64,000 nucleotides of DNA from NCBI GenBank assembly GCA_034769895.1, contig CM068372.1, forward strand, positions 369,415,258 to 369,479,257, written 5' to 3'. A program made the translations under genes and the position numbers. The notes beneath the pieces are model-generated. The model was not told where the DNA came from, searched no databases, and saw only the letters and a program-made list of their open reading frames with translations. Each line of letters begins with the position of its first letter. Positions within the stretch are counted from its first letter, which is position 1. Positions 58,175-64,000 of this stretch are shown here, piece by piece. Source of the stretch: Magicicada septendecula (Eukaryota; Arthropoda; Insecta; Hemiptera; Cicadidae).

Positions 58175-58410
58175 ATACTATTAACTTAGCTATCAAGGTC
58201 TCGTTACAAGTGAACATATGCGTGTGAGCTTAATTCTTTAGGACATGTGTTCTGAATAATGTTTTTATTCCTAACGTGATGACAGGGTTTAGAACGTTTA
58301 CTGCAGTTAGAAGAATGCACTCAGCGTTGCAAAACAGCGAGTGTCTGGCCATCAGTTTTAGTAAACGTCTGTCACTTCGAACAGCAAATATCGTAAAATA
58401 ATTTGTTTCA
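58175..58410 (+). repeat. Repeat X, right half of interrupted copy
   Basis: Begins with the second ATAC and matches 48450-48640 (CTATCAAGGTCTCGTTAC, then AGTTAGAAGAATGCACTCAG and ATCAGTTTTAGTAAACGTCT). It contains about 50 bp absent from the other copy. Confidence 0.8.
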
Positions 58411-59204
58411 CGTGTATAATTCCAAATTGACGCATCACTAGAGCAGTCATAGGAAACGTTTGAATTTATAGGGGCGCATAAATAACTGAGGTCCAGTTCG
58501 ATGGGCGCACCCTTTCCCACCCCATCAATGGAAAATAGAAAGGAGCGGAGTTCAATAGCCGGACGTTAGAAACATTAAGTGTCGCTTTAAAATAATACCC
58601 TTGCGCTTATATTTAGCGATATGGAACACCGAATCAAAAAAACCTTTGCGGTATTTTTCATATAAATTTGTGAACATTTTTCTCATTAGGAGTAGGTCAT
58701 CAACATTTTGTAGACATGCACACGCACGTTAAAACTAACAAAACTTTATACAGGAAACAATGGTTAAACAGGAAAACGTTTCAATAGAAATAAATTAAAC
58801 AACTTACCACAATAACACTATTTATTTTCATAAAGTGCACAGAAATGTAAAACTCAAAAAAATAAAGTTTCTCCTTTGGGGAGAAAGGCGTTTACAGGCT
58901 CTGGGCAAAAGCTCGACAATCGTATTGGGGGAAGACGTAGCGCGGTTCGGTAAATGGGTGATACTATTTTATTATACAATACTTCGAAGAAGGTACAATG
59001 CGGTTGCGTTCCTTCGTTAAAAAAAAAAATAAAAATTACAAATTGGTCCGCGGGCGCAGGGTCGCCGACTGCTGAACTACAGCAAGGATTAAACCAAATA
59101 CGGTTTGTTCCGGTCCCACGAGGACAGACCGGAGCTTCTGACTTCACGTCCCACACCGCTCCGTCCTTTCGGCTTATAATTCCATAGCTGTCTGGGGACC
59201 ATTC
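58411..59204. other. No gene recognised
   Basis: AT-rich, then a GC-richer patch at 59045-59160, with no domain in the 60-100-codon frames. Confidence 0.4.
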
Positions 59205-59309
59205 ATTCGGTTAAGATGTTCCAACCATTTTAGCCGTTATTGGCCATCATATCAAGTGCATTCATAATATTCAGTTCCTCCCGTATATCGACATTTCTCT
59301 TATCTGTTA
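59205..59309 (-). pseudogene. RTE-like LINE relic cut by the Helitron
   Basis: The minus strand reads RNVDIREELNIMNALDMM and then, across frames, GWNILTE-like sequence. This corresponds to the RNxDIRxEL and HLNRM segment of the RTE relics elsewhere. It starts at the Helitron end, so the Helitron may have inserted in or beside it; the missing upstream part is not seen on the other side. Confidence 0.4.
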
Positions 59310-59321
59310 TTAGCTGGATAC

Positions 59322-59340
59322 CCGTGCTTCGCTACGGTGA
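59322..59340 (-). other. Helitron 3' subterminal hairpin
   Basis: On the minus strand CCGT-A-GC-GAA-GC-ACGG folds into a 6-bp stem with one bulge, ten bases before the CTAA end. In rolling-circle transposition this hairpin acts as the stop signal. Confidence 0.75.
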
Positions 59341-59689
59341 TTATCCGAAAAAACAATGTAAAATCAGAAAACAGAAATAGGTTATTTGTGAAGCTTAGGT
59401 ACCGGTATTTTGAAACGAAGAGAAACTATTTAAGCTAGATCAATTTGAAGATGATCAATCAACTATTAAAGCTTGAAATTAATGAGTTGTTAAAAATGAC
59501 GCTGTATATTAAGTTAGAGAGGGTAAGCTAAGTTTCTGTTAAGAGATTAAGACAGTCCTTTATTGTAAGTCTAACAACAATAAAATAGATGGGCATAAGC
59601 CCTTTGATCCCACCACCACCCCTGGTTTTTTGGTCTACGTAGCCAGGCTAATAACTTGCTTAGCATATATTTTCAGTTGCTCCCTCAGA

Positions 59690-61085
59690 TTAAGTGCTCA
59701 GGACCTCCCTGTAAACAACATTCCTAGATTTGCTCTGTGGCTGGAGGATGACCAGGCTGTCAGGTGAACTGATTCTGGAGAACGCCACGTACAACGGGCC
59801 ATGGGAGAAACAGTCACTCCTCAGATCCACACCAGCCACTATCAAACTATGCCCCTGTGCATTATTGATGGTCATGACGTAGCACACCTTAACGGGAAAC
59901 TGCAGACGTTTGAACTGAAAGTGGTAGTCTGATGGGATCAGAGGAGTTCGGGGGATGATGACGGTTTCTCCCTTACCGGCGCCTGTGAAAATCGTGGCTT
60001 CGATGACATGTTTGTGCAGAAGCCTGGTGCCATTGCACAGTTTCGCAGGGTTTAGATTGCGCAACAGCATGATTGGAGCGCCAACCTTGAGGTAGATGAC
60101 GTGAGGTGGTACTCCTGGTGGGTCGAGAGTATGTAAGAACTCCACAGGGTAATGTACAGCATCCTCGATCTCCACCACAGAGTCCACAGACCTGTGGATC
60201 TCATATGTTCAGTCGGCAGCTTCTCCAACAGAAAGTTGTTGATGCTGTTGGCTGAGTCGTTTATTTGAGTGAGAATAGCTCTTTCCCTCAGCCGTGAAGT
60301 GCAATCCTCTCTAGACTGATGAATGTCGGGGTATATTCTGTCACTGAAGCTGATCAGATCTCCCACAACATCGCAAAGGTTACCAGGAATATTTATTCTT
60401 CCCTCCTCTTCCAAAAGATTGCCATCACCAATATCAAGCAATAAGTTAGGAAACTCCTCTTCCCTCAAGTCACGTTGGAGGTGGACACGCATGTTAACAC
60501 TCAAGGACAGGACTTTGAGATTAGGCCATAAGAGGGATGACTTGAGACAGGCCTTGACTTCATCTGCACGTGTCCCCAGTGGCACAACAGGCAAGGTCTG
60601 TCTGAAGTCACCAGCCAAAAGTACCGTAACTCCACCCATAAGACGGTTGCGGCCCCTAATGTCCTGAAGCGTCCTGTTCTGAGCCTCAATACCTCCCTTG
60701 TGGGCCATGATACACTCATCCCACACGATAACTTTGGCTCTCGAAGCACCTGAGCCATGTCACTCTGTTTAGAGATGTTACAAAGTGCAGTCTCAGAATG
60801 ATTCAGATTGAGAGGTAACTTGAAGGCGGAGTGGGCCGTCCTGCCTCCGTCGACCAAGGTAGCTGCAATACCTGAGGAAGCAACAGCAACGGCGATGTTC
60901 CTTTCGCCCCTAATTGTGGCTAGCAACAGACTGATCAAGAACATTTTGCCAGTGCCACCAGAGGCGTCAAGAAAGAACAACTGCCTAGAATCAGAAGCAA
61001 TGATGTGCATGATTTCATCGTAGGCTTTCCTCTGTTCTTGATTTAATTTTGGAACATTTACAGCAACTGTTTCGGACAGCTGAAC
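59690..61085 (-). pseudogene. Helitron Pif1-like helicase, C-terminal part, frameshifted
   Basis: Read in segments: NVPKLNQEQRKAYDEIMHII (about 61070-61005), Walker A FLDASGGTGKMFL (Met where Thr is usual), then Walker B WDECIMAH (60722), LAGDFRQTLPVVP, LKVLSLSVNMRV, then VIYLKVGAPIMLLRNLNP, MTINNAQGHSL (motif V region) and YVAFSRISSPDSLVIL (motif VI), with a stop at 59690. These are SF1B Pif1 helicase motifs of Helitrons, which unwind DNA during rolling-circle transposition. Frameshifts near 61080, 60735 and 60190 disrupt it. About 450 residues remain of a protein usually well over 1000. Confidence 0.88.
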
Positions 61086-61796
61086 GGTAAGATAGTTCCC
61101 TCAGGTGTTCATGGTTGGCGACAACGGCTGCTTGCTCTCGTGAAGGTGGTGGGAAAAAGTACTGGAGGAAGGATACAACTAAAAAAGCGGCATTATCAGT
61201 GCTGCGGTTTTCGCGGATAGGCGTTAAAGCTTTCAAACTTCTTTCTTAGTGAGCACCCAGTAGCCAAGAGGAATATATATGCCGAACGTAGAACTCAAAA
61301 TAAAACCTCAACGCCACATACCAAGGAATAGAGGGGCAGGGTAAACTGTTTCGCGCCTCCTCGTGGTTATAGGTTAGATGAAACAAAATACTGTTTTATT
61401 AACTCCCCAAAAGCCTAAAGGAAAGTAAACAAATAAACATTAGACTTCCATGAAGCGTACAGTTGAAAAGAAGCTGCATTAGCGGTTTTTCGCAGTTAGG
61501 CGTTAAAGCTTTCAAAACCCTTTCTTAGCGAGCACCTAGAAGCCAATAGGAACATACGTGCTGAATTTCAAGTTTGTAGGCTTTATAGTTATGGAGATTT
61601 CGTGATGAGTGAGTGAGTGGTATTTGGCTTATATATATATAGATTTGGATTTAATTATAAAGCAGGAAAACGTATTTCCTGAAAGCCCCTCGTATTTTAA
61701 AAATGAAAGTGACACTTGTGATGTGATTCCTGCACACCATGTGTATAAATTTCAATCGACGGCGGAACGAATTTGAAAACGTTGTACAAACAGGAA

Positions 61797-62026
61797 CAGT
61801 GGCGTAACTAGCTTGAAGGTTGGACTCCTCTTTATTTTATTAATTTACAAACTTGCCATTCCTTTTATTTCTACAATTATTTACAAACCTTATTTTAGCA
61901 CACACTCCGAACTGGCTTACAAACAGGCCTACGTTCCGTGACTATGGAATTTTCAGAAATTTCCGATTAGATAGCTCTAGAGCAAGGGGATTGACCCCCT
62001 GATCGCCTCCCGTAGTTACGCCACTG
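61797..62026. mobile_element. Small TIR element (MITE), 230 bp
   Basis: The ends CAGTGGCGTAACTA and TAGTTACGCCACTG are perfect 14-bp inverted repeats. The outer 8-mers AACAGGAA and AACACTGA agree only in part, so the duplication is decayed or absent. CAGTGGCG ends suggest hAT. Confidence 0.72.
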
Positions 62027-62906
<880 letters not shown>

Positions 62907-63188
62907 CGGATTAACATATTAATAAATAATATCTTCGCCTGGGTAATGTACAGACAAAAGAGCATTCGCCTTTCATACCTGTTAACACTTGTCTCCTTGT
63001 CGGAAAACGTTGGACAAACCATAACAATGCATTATTAGCTCGGATATTATCAGTAATATCTATTATGTATCATCGGTTATCTTTACGAGTTTCTCAATAC
63101 TCCAATCTGTTTGCTTTTCCTCTTGATTAATTTGTAGCAAGTGTCTCTTCTTCATACCACTTTCTTGAGTACAGATCATGAGATAACT

Positions 63189-63985
63189 GAACGAGCGAAG
63201 AGCGTTCTCAGTTTTGACTCGACCGTTTGGCATTTATCTAGTCATCTGTTTGGGGTATGTACCACGATAACATTTGAACGCATCAACCGATTTTCCGAAT
63301 ATGTAGCATGGGTCCACACTTTTACCCTACAGAACACTACTGTCTTTGAGTTTTATCTCCTCAAACATGGGGGGGGGGGAAGCAAAAATGTGTAGGGGTC
63401 AAAATTGTGAACAAATCGCAAAAGCCCGTGTTGGTAATAAATTAAAGGGAGTTTTAACCACAATATCAATATAGTGAACGTTTTTTAAAAAAGTGTTAGG
63501 ACGTTTTTTTTAATTTCAAAGTGTTAGGACTTCGGCGCCTAAAAATTAGGCGACAATTTTGGTAAAAGCCAATGTTCGGTATCAAATTAAAGAGAACATC
63601 TTTTAGCTAACATCTGAATGTAGTGTTAAGTTTGGGATACTTCAAAATTCTGGGACCCCAACAAATAGGTATAGTCCAACAAAAAGGATTAAACATTTGA
63701 AAAAGTTTAGAAAATCTATCAGGGTGTTAGACTAAAACGAACTGTAACCGAAAATCAAAATGTTTCGAATCTTTAGTGTTTACTGTACGACTGTGTACTC
63801 AACAATTGTTATATTAGTAAAGAAATAGTAGAGAAATCGGGATTTTTGTTAATTTTTCCCATAATTGATAAAATTATCTACTATCGAAACAATGAATGCG
63901 TTCTAATATCGAATTTATGTAACAATAAATATACTGTGAGCGAGTTCTGCAGCTCAGGGAGATTACTAGCTGAGTGAACGGTGAA
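63189..63985 (+). repeat. W-family dispersed element, longest copy
   Basis: Starts GAACGAGCGAAGAGCGTTCT, has the full lead with CATCAACCGATTTTCCGAAT and TTTTACCCTACAGAACACTA, a G run (63370-63379), several degenerate units, and ends TGTGAGCGAGTTCTGCAGCT. The terminal GAGCGAGTTCT echoes the starting GAGCGAAGCGAGTTCT in the same orientation. It is non-coding and probably dependent on another element; the class is unknown. Confidence 0.68.
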
Positions 63986-64000
63986 AAGACAATTAATAGG

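Larger units (their letters stand above)
59310..61643 (-). mobile_element. Helitron, 2334 bp, helicase-only
   Basis: The minus strand begins TCTATATATATATAAGCC (5' TC end, at 61643) preceded by A. It ends CCGTAGCGAAGCACGG (a hairpin with a GAA loop and one bulged A), then GTATCCAGCTAA (CTRR end, at 59310) followed by T. A/T flanks without duplication, the TC start, the subterminal hairpin and CTRR are the Helitron diagnostic set. Inside is the C-terminal part of a RepHel helicase. The Rep nuclease region is missing, so this copy is non-autonomous. Two related blocks (61201-61280 and 61490-61580, both with GGCGTTAAAGCTTTCAAA) show an internal duplication near the 5' end. Confidence 0.88.

Noticed and set aside
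60323-61023. Plus-strand frames of 71-114 codons
   Set aside because: Antisense shadows of the Helitron helicase on the minus strand.
61797-62026. Perfect hAT insertion with target duplication
   Set aside because: TIRs are perfect, but the flanking 8-mers agree only partly, so the duplication is not claimed.

Overview
The window looks like repeat-dense intergenic or intronic DNA from a large animal genome, most likely an insect. The reasons are low GC, very long (TG)n, (GA)n and (GAA)n microsatellites, many hAT-type elements with 8-bp target duplications, RTE-, Jockey- and I-like LINE relics, a Helitron, Penelope-like relics and solo LTR-like sequences. The repeat mix would suit a cockroach or other orthopteroid insect, but the species cannot be fixed from sequence alone. 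I recognise no intact host protein-coding gene, tRNA, rRNA or CRISPR array. Essentially all recognisable coding sequence is decayed transposon protein.

Layout. 0-3 kb: a solo LTR-like element (18-698), hammerhead-ribozyme-like cores (1292, 1574) and an eight-copy 93-bp satellite (1604-2341). 3-8.8 kb: AT-rich DNA without genes, with a possible tRNA-iMet primer-binding site at 5624. 8.9-12.1 kb: a 207-bp (TG)n, a W-family repeat and an 803-bp hAT MITE. 12.7-16.1 kb: Jockey-like RT fragments caught in direct duplications. 17.7-18.9 kb: a 1155-bp hAT MITE. 20.6-25.1 kb: several RTE-like RT C-terminal relics, one with a perfect in-frame 147-bp tandem duplication and a 99-bp (GAA)33 tail. 25.6-35.2 kb: the Y/Z dispersed element, whose Y part carries a hammerhead-like motif and whose Z part is a 162-bp unit expanded to 13 copies at 32.9-35.0 kb. 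An inverted-repeat element (26.8-27.1 kb) and another hAT (28.7-29.6 kb) lie in between.

36-50 kb: the best-preserved RTE-like RT fragment (35925-37100, minus), an inverted pair of ribozyme-like cores with an 18-bp minisatellite (37.6-38.1 kb), another RTE fragment (38.6-39.4 kb), a foldback palindrome split by a hAT MITE (40.4-41.2 kb), a GIY-YIG endonuclease relic between inverted arms (41.3-41.8 kb), a further hAT MITE (42.2-42.8 kb), and a Y/Z copy interrupted by a 221-bp palindrome with a 12-bp target duplication (45.6-46.6 kb).

50-64 kb: a second GIY-YIG relic, a hAT transposase relic, then a threefold nest. Repeat X holds a solo LTR-like element (4-bp duplication ATAC), and that LTR holds a 4.15-kb I-like LINE (11-bp duplication). 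The LINE has endonuclease, RT and RNase H domains but is disabled by frameshifts, a stop and loss of one catalytic Asp. After this come a 2334-bp Helitron with both termini recognisable, a small TIR element and a (GA)60(TG)13 compound microsatellite.

The most interesting theme is the repeated hammerhead-like core (CTGANGA, a stem, then GAAAC), often in inverted pairs, next to Penelope-type endonuclease relics. Hammerhead motifs in Penelope-like elements are established knowledge; the families here, their palindromic layout and the satellite derived from one of them are worth experimental checking.
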